Both the position numbers and the translations under genes were made by a program. The notes under the pieces are model-generated. The model saw only the letters and a list, made by a program, of their open reading frames with translations, had not been told where the DNA came from and made no database searches. From Celoporthe dispersa (lineage: Eukaryota > Ascomycota > Sordariomycetes > Diaporthales > Cryphonectriaceae), in contig WAID01000010.1 of the NCBI GenBank assembly GCA_016584495.1, forward strand, positions 1-64,000: DNA of 64,000 bases, given 5' to 3'. Numbering within the stretch: position 1 is the first letter of the stretch; the number at the start of each line of letters is the position of its first letter. Positions 33,901 through 43,219 of the stretch are shown here, piece by piece.

Positions 33901-34172
33901 GAACGACACGCCCAACTCGAGCTCGTTCGGGACGACACCGTCTGCCACAGGGAGCAGCGGCGGGCCGATAAGCGCGACACCACCGGTCGGCGGCGCAGGG
34001 CAGCGCTCGAATCCCACGTTCGATTTCCGCTTGCCGGCGGCCCGGGCGAGGGATGCACCCAGAGGATATCGACATCGACATGAACGAGGATTTCAACTGG
34101 GCGGATTGGGGCCAGACAGTGATGGAGAGCGGAGGTAACATGGGCGGTGTGTGGAGCGCACATGGGATATAG
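30946..34172 (+). CDS. Zn2Cys6 fungal transcription factor
   Basis: This is a DNA-binding regulator with an N-terminal binuclear zinc cluster and a fungal-specific transcription factor domain. The start at 30946 (MDGSDQPKSLSNSPNPASP) gives about 65 disordered residues. The cluster then reads CVTCRRRKVRC, DKHMPC, SNCRRAQIPC (31170-31245) with canonical spacing, followed by a coiled-coil-like helix (LMKRLRKLEGIVEELSGQIE). Introns lie at about 31716-31790 and 32152-32211. The central domain (31900-33250) includes GLAVRIGQSMGLHRDG and EMRRRLFWALCILDLRSAED, typical of PF04082. A long Pro/Ser/Gly-rich tail ends in DMNEDFNWADWGQ, an acidic-aromatic activation-like end, with stop at 34172. The frame breaks near 31137 (C-run), 31500, 32480 and 34045. 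Targets are unknown. Confidence 0.9.
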
Positions 34173-34951
34173 AGAGGTCTGGTTGTTGTTGAGACAGGCC
34201 ATTGGACTGCGGGTTTCGTTACGTCTTGGGAAGTCTGAATTCTTCTCTATCTATTACTCTACGGGCAAGGGGAAGGGGAGCGTCTCTTTCTTCTTCTTTT
34301 GGTACAGAGGGCGTTCCCAGCGTTTCACAGGTGCACACTGATCTTTTATCATTCGGCTCAACATGTCCATCTGCAGCACTGCTTACCACCTCAGGCCAGC
34401 GTCTGCCTGATGAACCCGCTTGGGTATATATGTAGGCCGGTACGTCTCCCTGGCCTGCTGTGCAGAGCTCGCGTCTTCTTCTCGCACGAAATTTGATACC
34501 CTAGTCTTTCCTCCCTCCTTCACGGCACGTACGCGCGAGAGAAGTCATACTGAGGCGTACGGCTCCACCACTCACCACTCACCACTCACCACCACCCACC
34601 CACGGCTTGTGGGGTGTTCCGGTAATTGCAGTTCCGGGAGAGACAGTCCGGCCGACGGGAGCCAAATATACTATCCACTCATGCGGGGGCGGGACTGACG
34701 ACATGGCCGTGTTGATGCCGGCATCTCTCTCTCCCACAAGAACGCTCATTTCTTTCCTTGATGATTTAAGGGAGACATAGACACACAGGTACACACGACG
34801 CAGGGAGAGAGGAGAGAGAGAGAGAGAGACGACATTCTCTACAACTCTTTTCGACCCTGCACATCTTGTCTTACCGAAGGCAGTCCTGGCCGCTGTTGCA
34901 AATATCAACCAGTCTGTCGTCTGCCTCGCTCCTCAAGCACGACCAATCAAC
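34173..34951. other. Intergenic with short repeats
   Basis: This is the promoter side of the hydroxyacid dehydrogenase. A 7-bp CACCACT-type tandem repeat lies at about 34566-34600, and a GA repeat at about 34803-34829. No gene is supported. Confidence 0.5.
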
Positions 34952-36092
34952 ATGGCAGGCGCCGTCAAGGTTGCTGTTCTGGACGACTACCAGGGCTTCG
35001 CAGAGCCCATCTTTCAGAAACTGGACCCGAGCCGGTTCCAAGTGACCATCTTCCGCGACACACTCCTGCCCTACAACCACCCAGACACGCCTCAGGATGA
35101 GAAAGACAAGCTCGTGGCCCGGCTGGAGGCCTTCCCCATCATCTGTACTGAAAAAATCGAAAACTCAAAGCCCCCTCACACATCCTTTGCTCTTTTTTTT
35201 TCTCTTTTCTTTTCTCGCCGTACTTGTCTATTATCCCTCACTGACATTCTCCCAGGCACGATGAGGGAGCGCACACCCATCCCCGCGAGCTCATCGCCAG
35301 GCTGCCCGGCCTCAAGCTCCTCCTCACCACGGGCCTCCGCAACAAAGGCCTCGACCTCCCGGCCCTCCGCGAGGCAGGCGTCCCCGTGGCGGGAGCCCCG
35401 TCCTCGGGCGAGAGCACCACACACCACTGCGTAGCTCTGATCCTCGCCCTGGCCCGCAACCTGCTCTCCGACGACGCCTCGGTCAAGGCCGGCGGGTGGC
35501 AGTCGGACGTGGCGGTACCTTTGGCCGGAAAGACGCTGGGCGTCCTGGGGCTGGGCAGGCTGGGCTTGGCGGTGGCGCGGATCATGCACGGGGCGTTCGG
35601 GATGCGGGTCGTGGCCTGGAGCCCGAACCTCACGCAGGAGAAGGCGGACGAGCAGGCGCGGGCCGCGGGACTGGAGGCGGGTGTGTTTGCTGCCGTCGGC
35701 CGGGAGGAGCTGTTTGCCTCGGCGGACGTGCTGAGCGTGCATGTTGTGCTGTCGGACCGGTCGCGGGGCCTGGTCACCGCTGACGACCTGGGCCGGATGA
35801 AGAAGGATGCCATCTTTGTCAACACGAGCAGGGGGCCCATCGTCGTGGAGGAGGACCTGCTGGCGGTGCTGGAGCAGGGCAGGATCAGGGCTGCGGGTGT
35901 CGACGTGTTTGAGATCGAGCCTCTGCCCGCTGACAGCAGGTGGCGGACGACGAGATGGGGGCGGAGGGGAGGAGCCAGGTGCTGCTGACACCTCACACGG
36001 GCTATGCTGAGAAGGATATCTTTACCGCGTGGTATGAGGCGCAGGTGAAGAATATTGTTAGGTGGGAGAAGGGGAGGAGATGGAGGGACTGA
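34952..36092 (+). CDS. D-isomer 2-hydroxyacid dehydrogenase
   Basis: This NAD(P)-dependent enzyme of the D-2-hydroxyacid dehydrogenase family would interconvert 2-oxoacids and D-2-hydroxyacids (glyoxylate/phosphoglycerate type) in the cytosol. Exon 1 is 34952-35144 (MAGAVKVAVLDDYQGFAEPI). Intron 35145-35255 joins to CTMRERTPIPRELIARLPGL. The nucleotide-binding motif is GVLGLGRLG near 35545. The catalytic Arg is in VNTSRGPIV (35818), Glu in VFEIEPLP (35908) and His in LTPHTGYAE (35990). The frame breaks in the C-run at 35281-35284 and near 35942. The stop at 36092 gives about 340 residues. The exact substrate is not determinable. Confidence 0.9.
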
Positions 36093-36554
36093 TGAACTAG
36101 TTGACTGCTGTATCGAATCATAAGGGTAGTCCTGGAATATTTCTACATGAGGTGGATGCTGGGAGGATGAGGGAGATGAGTGCTGGGTAGGGTGATGGTT
36201 GAATGACCCAAAACACTATCATATTCCATGGTGCGTGTCTATAAGGTTTTTAGTGGCTTTCTTTTTCTTTTTTCTTTTTTTCTTGGGATCTGGCTTATCA
36301 GTATGCAAAGATCAGATGATATTGTTTTTTTCCCTCCCCAATGTGCTGCCAAAAATAGCGACCATCCACCTCCTGCTCCCCACTTAGAGGTCTCCTTTTT
36401 CCTTCTCTCTTGTCTTGCTACAGACAACCCACCACCCCTCCACCTCTCCACCTCTCCTCCTCCCATCTTCCTCAGACTGTCCTCTGTTGTCGAGACAGAT
36501 GTTTTCCTTCAGTAAGTATCTGAGCACCAATACATAGAATGTCATCAACAGGCC
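36093..36554. other. Intergenic, T-rich
   Basis: T/C-rich tracts lie at 36260-36300 and 36330-36430. A possible 5' UTR intron (donor near 36510, acceptor just before 36552) may belong to the next gene. No other gene is seen. Confidence 0.4.
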
Positions 36555-37695
36555 ATGCAGAGCATTGACACTGCTGCGACGGCAGAAATGAGCAGCAGCC
36601 TCAAGAAGGAGAAGAACGACAATGTCGAGATGCCCTCTGACTCTGAGCTAGAGGAGGGCGAGATCCCACCTGGCGACGGTATGTTATTATCCATCCATGC
36701 CTCAGATGCCTCCTCCCCTATTGCCTCTCTCGATGCCCTCTTCCCAAATCCCTCCCTCACGCGTCAACACAACGCGCTCTCTCTCGCTGTGGTAAACAAC
36801 TCCACGCGTTAAACCCATCATCAAAAACTAACCAAACCAACTCTGCCGCTGCTCTCAAGACGGTCCAGCCATCGAGCCACCAGCTGTGCCCACGCGCAGC
36901 GACGACGGCTACAGCGACCACAGCGGCACCGAGGTCTCCGTCGCCAACACCGCCGCCGCCGCCACCACCACCCCCAGGAGCGCTTCGCGGCCAACCTGCG
37001 TCGCCACCTCGGCGCGACCCTCGAGCCACCCCAGACCAGCAAGAGCCCCAGCGTGGCCCCAGAGCCCAGGGCCACCGACCCTCAGACCCCTCCCCGCGCC
37101 GCCACCGCGTCTCCTCGCCCTGTCGATCCTGCCGCCGACACGACCCACAACTGGCAGGCCAAAAGCCTCACCGAGCTCATGGACGAGATCTTCGGCGAGC
37201 CCTCGACGCCCCCAAGACGCCTCGGCCATGACCAAGCTCAACTACGAGTGCCTGCGCCGCGGCCTGCACCACCCGGCCGTCGAGTTCAACGAGGAGGGCG
37301 GAAAGGTCCGTGGCACCGTCGGCGCGACCAAGACCCTCGCCACCGACGTCGTCGCCGACGTGGGAGGTCCCTTCACCAACGCGGAGAGCGCCAGGGACTA
37401 CCTGGTGCGCCGGGCCCTGCAGCGCGTGCGAACTTGGCCCGTCGGCGATCCCATCTCCATGGCTGCTGGTAACGGCGTCCTGCGCCGCAACAAGGACGTC
37501 GAGGTGGTCAAGAAGAAGAAGAAGGAGGTCATCGCGGCCAAGGACAAGAAGAAGGCAGAGGATGACAAGAACAAGAAGGACCAGGACCAGGAGCACGAGG
37601 TCGCGCCCGCCTCACAGCCGGTCGTCGGCTCGGGTGTCGACATGAGCGACCCTGTTCAGGCTCGCGCCTATGTGGAGGGCTTCCGCATGGGCTAG
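36555..37695 (+). CDS. Unknown acidic/lysine-rich protein, dsRBD-like core
   Basis: I do not recognise the family. The start is at 36555, or at 36588 (MSSSLKKEKNDNVEMPSDSE). The N-terminus is acidic and has the EEGEIPP motif seen in some nuclear proteins. An intron (36679-36859; donor GTATGT, acceptor AAG) rejoins GDDGPAIEPPA. A disordered Pro/Thr region follows, then HNWQAKSLTELMDEIFGEPS. The compact segment KLNYECLRRGLHHPAVEF through FTNAESARDYLVRRALQRVR (37232-37430) resembles a double-stranded RNA-binding fold in its hydrophobic pattern; that is inference only. A long Lys/Asp/Glu coiled stretch follows (37500-37600). The frame breaks near 36970 and 37210. The recorded stop is TAG at 37693-37695, but the same frame continues with Arg/Ser-rich sequence. 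Confidence 0.6.
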
Positions 37696-38004
37696 TTGGT
37701 GGCCGCCGGCGAGCGCCGTGCTGTTGTTTCTTCTGCTGCCGTCGCTGGCCACAAGCGTGCTCGCCGGCCCTCCCGTTCCCGTTCGCGCAACCCTTTCGTC
37801 AGCCCGAAGCGCCGCCGTGGCCGTTCGGGTGATAGCTACCGCCCTGACAGGAGGACAAGTATCGCAGGGGCATCTAGAGGATGGATGGATGGATGGATGG
37901 ATGGATGGATGAGTGGATGGATGACACACGGTTTAGCCGATAGCTGGCTGTTGTCTCAGGCTCATCAAGAAGCCTCTTCCAACATGATAAGGACAATGCA
38001 ATAA
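37696..38004 (+). other. In-frame RS-rich extension after TAG
   Basis: In the same frame as the preceding gene, 103 more codons follow the TAG. They include HKRARRPSRSRSRNPFVSPK and RRRGRSGDSYRP, an RS/KR-rich nuclear-type tail, and then a GWMD repeat encoded by a GGAT microsatellite. Its composition matches a real protein tail for the first 55 residues better than chance 3' UTR. It may be translated if the TAG is an error, edited or read through, or it may be decayed coding sequence. Confidence 0.35.
37879..37923 (+). repeat. GGAT tetranucleotide repeat
   Basis: About ten GGAT/GATG units with one GAGT variant follow the RS-rich sequence. Confidence 0.92.
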
Positions 38005-38541
38005 AATGTGGTTAGGACTTCTTCATACCTGCCATCATTACCTACTCTTTTTTCTTCTTTTCTAAGTGAGTGTTTCTGTGACTGGTGACGTGCATGTACA
38101 TGACATTTGACATACAGAAGGATAGGTTGCAGGCTAGGTAGAAAGCAGGGGGCTCTTACAGGGGTTCGGTACTAGTATTTGGTGGAGTAGAGAGCTTAGA
38201 GCTCAGGGTAGATCCCCAAGGAGCTCCCCAGACTACAGAAGGGTTCAGCGGCTAATGGCTTAAGCGGGACCCCTGGAGAAGAGGGGGAACCACCTATTTC
38301 CCAGATGATGTCTGCAAATTCTACAACCTTTACACACCCGAGACCCATGAGGAAGCAGAAAACACATGACGAGAATGAGCAGCAGCAATACAAGTTAAGG
38401 ACTTGTATCCCAAATGTTGAGTGGGTACAGGAGCAGTGAGATGTGCCCAGGCAAGTACAGCTAGACATAGAAAGAAAGACATAGGGGCCAAGAAGCGCAC
38501 TGCAGTTGGACTTCAAACTCCATATAAATATGCAGGTGTAC

Positions 38542-39621
38542 CTATTCTGTCACATCATCAGCACCAAGGCTGAAGCTACAGAAAAGGCCTGAGTGATCAC
38601 TCCACGGCACCCCTTCCCTCCAGGATCTGTCCGTGCTGATGGGACCACCTCTGGGTGTACAACTCTGATATCCACAGGCGTGAGGCCCAGCATGGCAACC
38701 TTGTCCAGCCGTCCCGCAGGGAACGGATCGCCCTTGCCATCCAGCCCCAAGTAAACCCGTCCTCCCCAGGATGCAGCCTCTCCCAGGCATCTACCAGCCC
38801 GTTCTTCTGCACCAGGGCCGCGTCCTCCTGCGATACAGGGTTCCAGTCGCCGGCGATGACTCCATGGCCCACGCCGGCTGTGCGGAGGAGGCTGGCGGCG
38901 ATAGCCACCTGACGCGGTCGCTGGTTTGGCTGGACGGGAAGGGAATCCAGATGCACATTGACGAGACGGATGCGGGTTGGCGTTGTAGTCCTGCTTCCTC
39001 CGTAGGTGACATCGCAGCAGAGAGCGTCTCGCTTGAAGCGGCTTGGATAGTTGACTCTCCAGATCGGACCCGGCGAGGCGAACCACCCACTAGTAGTAGG
39101 GATACTCTTATTATTGTCACCGCCCGAAAGAACGCCAAATCGAGCCCGGGAAAGCAGGGTCATGGTGGCGAAGGGCACGCCGTCGGACCAATTCGTCTCG
39201 TCGGCCTCGCTTGAGACCCAGTGCTCCCTGGCCCATGCGTGCTGGAGCAGGTGCGCGAGGGCCCTTCGCGACACTTCCTGGAAGAACACGATGTCGGGAC
39301 CGCCTTCGCTCCCGCCCACGTCGAGCATCTGCTGGAGTCTGGAAAGAATCCCGTCCATGCGGGACTCGTGGTTGTCGCCGAAAGCATCGACATTCCAGGT
39401 GAGAAGTCGTAAGGTTGGTGGTGGTGGTGTTGAACTTCTCTGGCTGGGGCCCTTGCGTCTGGCACATGGCCGGTGGGCCCAACAGGCAACCATTGGCAGC
39501 TTGATCTGTCGAAGGCGTGCCAGCGCTGGAACACGGGCGCTGGCGTGTCTGGCAGGTCTGGTAGTGGCGTTGAGTGTGACCATGCCAGGTAGCGGGTGTG
39601 AATTGACGACAGGAAAGACAT
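38542..39621 (-). CDS. TDP2-like endonuclease/phosphatase-family protein
   Basis: This metal-dependent phosphodiesterase of the endonuclease/exonuclease/phosphatase superfamily is closest to tyrosyl-DNA phosphodiesterase 2, which removes topoisomerase-derived tyrosine from DNA 5' ends. The start at 39621 (MSFLSSIHTRYLAWSHSTPL) leads to PVFQRWHAFD and, after a frame break near 39450, TLRLLTWNVDAFGDN (metal-site Asn), DIVFFQEVS (Glu), IRLVNVHLDS, GVIAGDWNPV (Asp/Asn), GFTWGL, AGRLDKV and finally VPWSDHSGLFCSF, carrying the SDH catalytic motif; stop at 38542. Two further frame shifts near 38740 and 38620 are needed to reach it. All catalytic motifs are therefore present, though spread over frames. 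Confidence 0.85.
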
Positions 39622-40088
39622 GGTGGAATTCTCTGGTTTGGCGTTGTTGAGATCATTACGGAGGGGTTGGTTGTTTTGGGTGCTGTGACGGGAATAAATC
39701 AGAGGGAGGTATAGGTGCACAGCAGTTAGTCGGCCAGGCGTTTGGCCCCCAATACTTACAGGGTTGTCTGGGTCTCTTCTGGCGCTAAAAATGAGCCGCC
39801 ATTGGTGGGCTCTGTAGTAAGCTGTTATACTTTGTACAGCTACCAGGGATGACCTGTTCACCACCCAGGTTGCACATGTTCATGAAATGACTTCGCAGTC
39901 CTTGATTTCTCTTCAACTCGATAGAACCCAGTGTAAAAAGTCTCTGGCTGAGTCTCCATGGCTCGGCTATTCAATCACAGTGAGTCTCTCTTCTGACCTA
40001 TACGACCGCACCGCTCAAGAATGTAAAATATCCCGATCCTTCAGCACTCGGTTATTACCAAACATCCAGCCAGCCTGAACTGTAGTCA
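39622..40088. other. Intergenic
   Basis: This is the upstream region of the TDP2-like gene and the 3' flank of the next minus-strand gene. No coding features are seen. Confidence 0.4.
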
Positions 40089-40919
40089 TCAGGCCTTGAT
40101 GCTAGGATCTAAAGCCTGCCACTTCGCCAGATCCCGGAATTCTTTGATCCAGTCCTTCAAGCCATTCTTCATCTGCGCATCCAGCGTCTTCACTAGCTCC
40201 ATCTTCCTCCCCTGCGCCTTCAGTTTGGAAGCGAGCAGGTCCCGGATCGACGTAATGTCGGACATGTCACCAGTCCTCTTAGGGCTATTCCGGCGCGTCT
40301 CGTTCGCCCACGTGCTCAGTTTCAACCGCAGAAGACCGGCGGGCTCAAGGAAAGCAAGCTGCAGCTCCGGATTCTTCGGGTTCCCGACCTTGATCAGCCG
40401 GGCTTTCGTGAGCTCAGGGAAGGCCTGCCAACCCGCGATGATGCCGTCCACCTCGACGAAGTTGCCCCCGCAACCCAGAAGTAGTAGTTGTCACCATGCT
40501 TGACGAAAGGGCCGGTGCTGAAGAGATCAAGAAGTGTGCCATAGCCGACCGCGCCGTTGGGTACCGCAATGTCAATGTCGGCGGTGGTCCGGGCCGTCAT
40601 CCCTACGTTAATGCAGGCGAACCCGCCGCAGAAATAGTATTGCACCTTTTTGTGGCTGAGCTCTTGATGTAGCCACATGGCGCACTGGTATAAGGTCGCG
40701 CTGCGTTGGCAGGGGATGGCAGCTGTCAAGAGGAGTTCATTAGCACGTTGATAGCTCCAATCGTATTTTATAAACACAGCTGTGACAGAGGGTATATATG
40801 AAAGAAAAAAGAAGAAAAAACGTACGATCTTGTCCTCTGGGTGTTTTCGCGAGGATAGCGTTCCAAGCAGCCATCATCTTCTTCCTGGCATCAGGCGATT
40901 GGGTCCGCGAGGCAGGCAT
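40089..40919 (-). CDS. Nucleotidyltransferase-like protein, copy 1
   Basis: The start at 40919 (MPASRTQSPDARKKMMAAWN) is followed by an intron (40780-40825, donor GTACGT, acceptor CAG). Exon 2 carries YFCGGFACINVGMTARTTAD followed by IDIAVPN. This is a GG...T.DID arrangement like the metal-binding core of the nucleotidyltransferase fold (as in AbiEii or MNT-type domains). A frame break near 40470 leads to the C-terminal half, rich in Lys and Leu (AFLEPAGLLRLKLSTWANET), ending at 40089. The function is unknown; RNA- or protein-modifying nucleotidyl transfer is possible. A second gene with a similar core lies divergently 840 bp away. Confidence 0.6.
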
Positions 40920-41761
40920 GGTTGGCTCAAAGAGAAGTGCTAATTACAACGTATAGAGAACAACTAGGTGGGAATAGTCTTCAAAGTGCAAGGCGAGGCT
41001 ATGTATGATAATATTCCAGTTAATATGAAAATATTGCAAATGTCGACATGGGATATCTTGTAATCCAGACACAGCATATGGTTTGGACCTCGATGATGGG
41101 GGCTATTATACTCAATACACATGTTAGCTAGATGTTGGGCTGTAGTGGTCTCTCGCAGTGGTCGGCGCTCTCATCTGGTCATCCCTTCTATTCTCGGCCC
41201 CGAAGGACGACTATTTTCAACTAAGGGAACCAACAGCCCCTCAGTACGCGCTGGCTGCAACGCAAGAGAAGGTTGCAAAAAGACTACAGTATTCTTAGAT
41301 TTCGAGCCCCTGTTGAGCCTTTCCGGGGAGGGAGGGGGATATGCTCGCGGCTACGGCGATCTAAGTAGGGCATAACTATCCCACCAAACATTGCTGGAGT
41401 GTGCCTGACGGGCGTTGTTAGTACAGGGTCTTTGGCATGAGGCCCACAGCCAGTTGGGGGCAGGCGAGACGTACAGTAGGACAGAGGCAGGGTAAGTTGG
41501 GCCAATCAGCACTCTATCCAGGATACGGCTGGCGCTTATGCGGTGCCTGGGTGAGACTCGTTGGTGGATAAGCGCCCAACTGTAAGGCAATTCCCAGCTC
41601 CAAACGGCGTCGCCAAAGAAGACACAACTCGACAACGACCTTCCTGCTTGCCTCCCTTAAAGTGACACCTGTATTGCCAAATATTTTGGGGTATATCCCG
41701 GAACCAGAACTCGCTCATCGTCGCTAGCCAACCTCATCCCATACACTAAAGTCTGCTCTCT
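40920..41761. other. Divergent intergenic region between NTase-like genes
   Basis: This 840-bp stretch separates the two divergently oriented nucleotidyltransferase-like genes. AT-rich sequence lies at 40990-41120. No coding frame is supported. Confidence 0.4.
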
Positions 41762-42742
41762 ATGGCATCACATCAGCAGCAGCAGCAACTATCCTCTATC
41801 CGCGAGCCCGACGTAGAGGGCGGCCGGCTGTTGACGACAGTCTTGCAGCAACATGGCATCCCTTGTGCTCTATGGGCCGTCAGTGCCGCCGTACATTACG
41901 GGGTGGTCTTTGTCCTCTGGTCAGTAGTACATTTTCAGCGCCACGATCACTCGATTTGTTCCGTCAGGCCCCGGGTGAATTCTCGCTGACCTCCCAGCAG
42001 GATATTGAGATCGCCATCAACGCAGCTGACCAGCAACGTGCTTTCGAGCTACTGTTATCTCACGGCCTCACTATTTCTGCTACCTCGGATCAGGAGAGAT
42101 CATCACCTGCCTCCATCAGAGACTGGTACGAAAGCGGCCCTCGTCCTCGCAGTATCATGATCGCCGCAAAACGCGCCTGGTGACTCCCATATACGAGTTA
42201 CCCCCACCGGGAATCCACTGGACGATATGCTGCGGCCATTCATCATCGTATACTCTGCCGAGGAAATCGGCTTGCCCATTATCCCTTTCCCAGCACCAGC
42301 GTCTGAGAACGAGTCCATCGCCGCTTACATCCCATTAACTGTTCTGAACGCGGGCCACGCCTTATGCGACGATGGATCATCCTCAGAAGAAAGGGAGGAC
42401 TTGCCGCTGAGGGACACGAGGGTTCCCTCCTTTCAATCTTTGCTCAGGTCAGAAATGCACGTTTTGCTGATGCATGCTGAACCGCAGTCTCCGGTCTGGG
42501 GCCAGCACATGGCCCAGCTCTCCGAGCTCGTCCACTCCCGAGCTTGTGCGGGTGGGCTCGGCAACCTGCAGGAGGTGGTGGCGGACGAGAGGCTCGATGA
42601 TTTTATCCAGTGGTTCCGGGCAAGTCTCAAGGGGGAAGCGGATTACGGAAGGCTAGAGGGGCTGCGGGCGACTTATCGGGAGAGATATCATTTAAAGGAT
42701 GCGCGCGAGCCCTCTGTCGAGCAAACGGAAACAGGTCACTGA
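41762..42742 (+). CDS. Nucleotidyltransferase-like protein, copy 2
   Basis: The start at 41762 (MASHQQQQQLSSIREPDVEG) leads to GIPCALWAVSAAVHYGV and, after a frame change or small intron near 41920-41990, SQQDIEIAINAADQQRAFEL. This parallels the GG...x-DID core of the gene at 40089-40919, though the glycine pair is replaced by AVS. The frame moves again near 42180, after which one open frame runs to 42742 (RPFIIVYSAEEIGLPIIPFP through EERYHLKD-like charged tail). I infer a related nucleotidyltransferase-fold protein, possibly inactive because the glycine pair is absent. The function is unknown. Confidence 0.5.
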
Positions 42743-43117
42743 TCATAATGTAGACGATAACGTTAATACTATGTACGGATATTTCTGCATGGAGAAAAGT
42801 CTTGGGCGGACGGAGCTGACGTGCCAGTGGGTCGCGAGCTGGAGCGTTTAGCGGGCAGGGATACCCTGAACGGATCTTAAGGCCCTGAGGATGCCGCGCT
42901 AGTGGCCCGTCGGTCAGGGATGGTTCAGTACAAAAGATCGATCTCGAGTTCCATGACGCAAGGTACCAAGATCGGAGACATGTACTATGACAGCCAAGGG
43001 AATGGAATGGCTGATGAGCTTGCTGTGGGAGGTAAGTCTTCTGTTGTAGGTGTCTCTTTTCTTTTCTGTATCCTTTCCCTCCTCCCGTGCCGCAGCCTCA
43101 AGCCTCATCATATATTC
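42743..43117. other. Intergenic, upstream of photolyase
   Basis: This is the promoter and leader of the photolyase gene. Small open frames overlap it but show no features. Confidence 0.4.
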
Positions 43118-43219
43118 ATGCGCGTCTTGTGTATGAGCCTCTTGCGCTGCTCCTCGTCCTCCTCCACACCTCGCTCAGTGAAGGTTGGGAGGAAGTTCCT
43201 CTCTTCCCAGATCGTCAAC

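Noticed and set aside
789..34172. A secondary-metabolite cluster (three MFS exporters, oxidoreductases, a Zn2Cys6 regulator)
   Set aside because: No polyketide synthase, peptide synthetase, terpene or prenyl synthase is present, and housekeeping genes such as RPS21 and SLX4 lie between.
38196..38516. Cysteine-rich minus-strand frame downstream of the TDP2-like gene
   Set aside because: No conventional signal peptide or repeat spacing; lies in the 3' flank of neighbouring genes and looks like chance.
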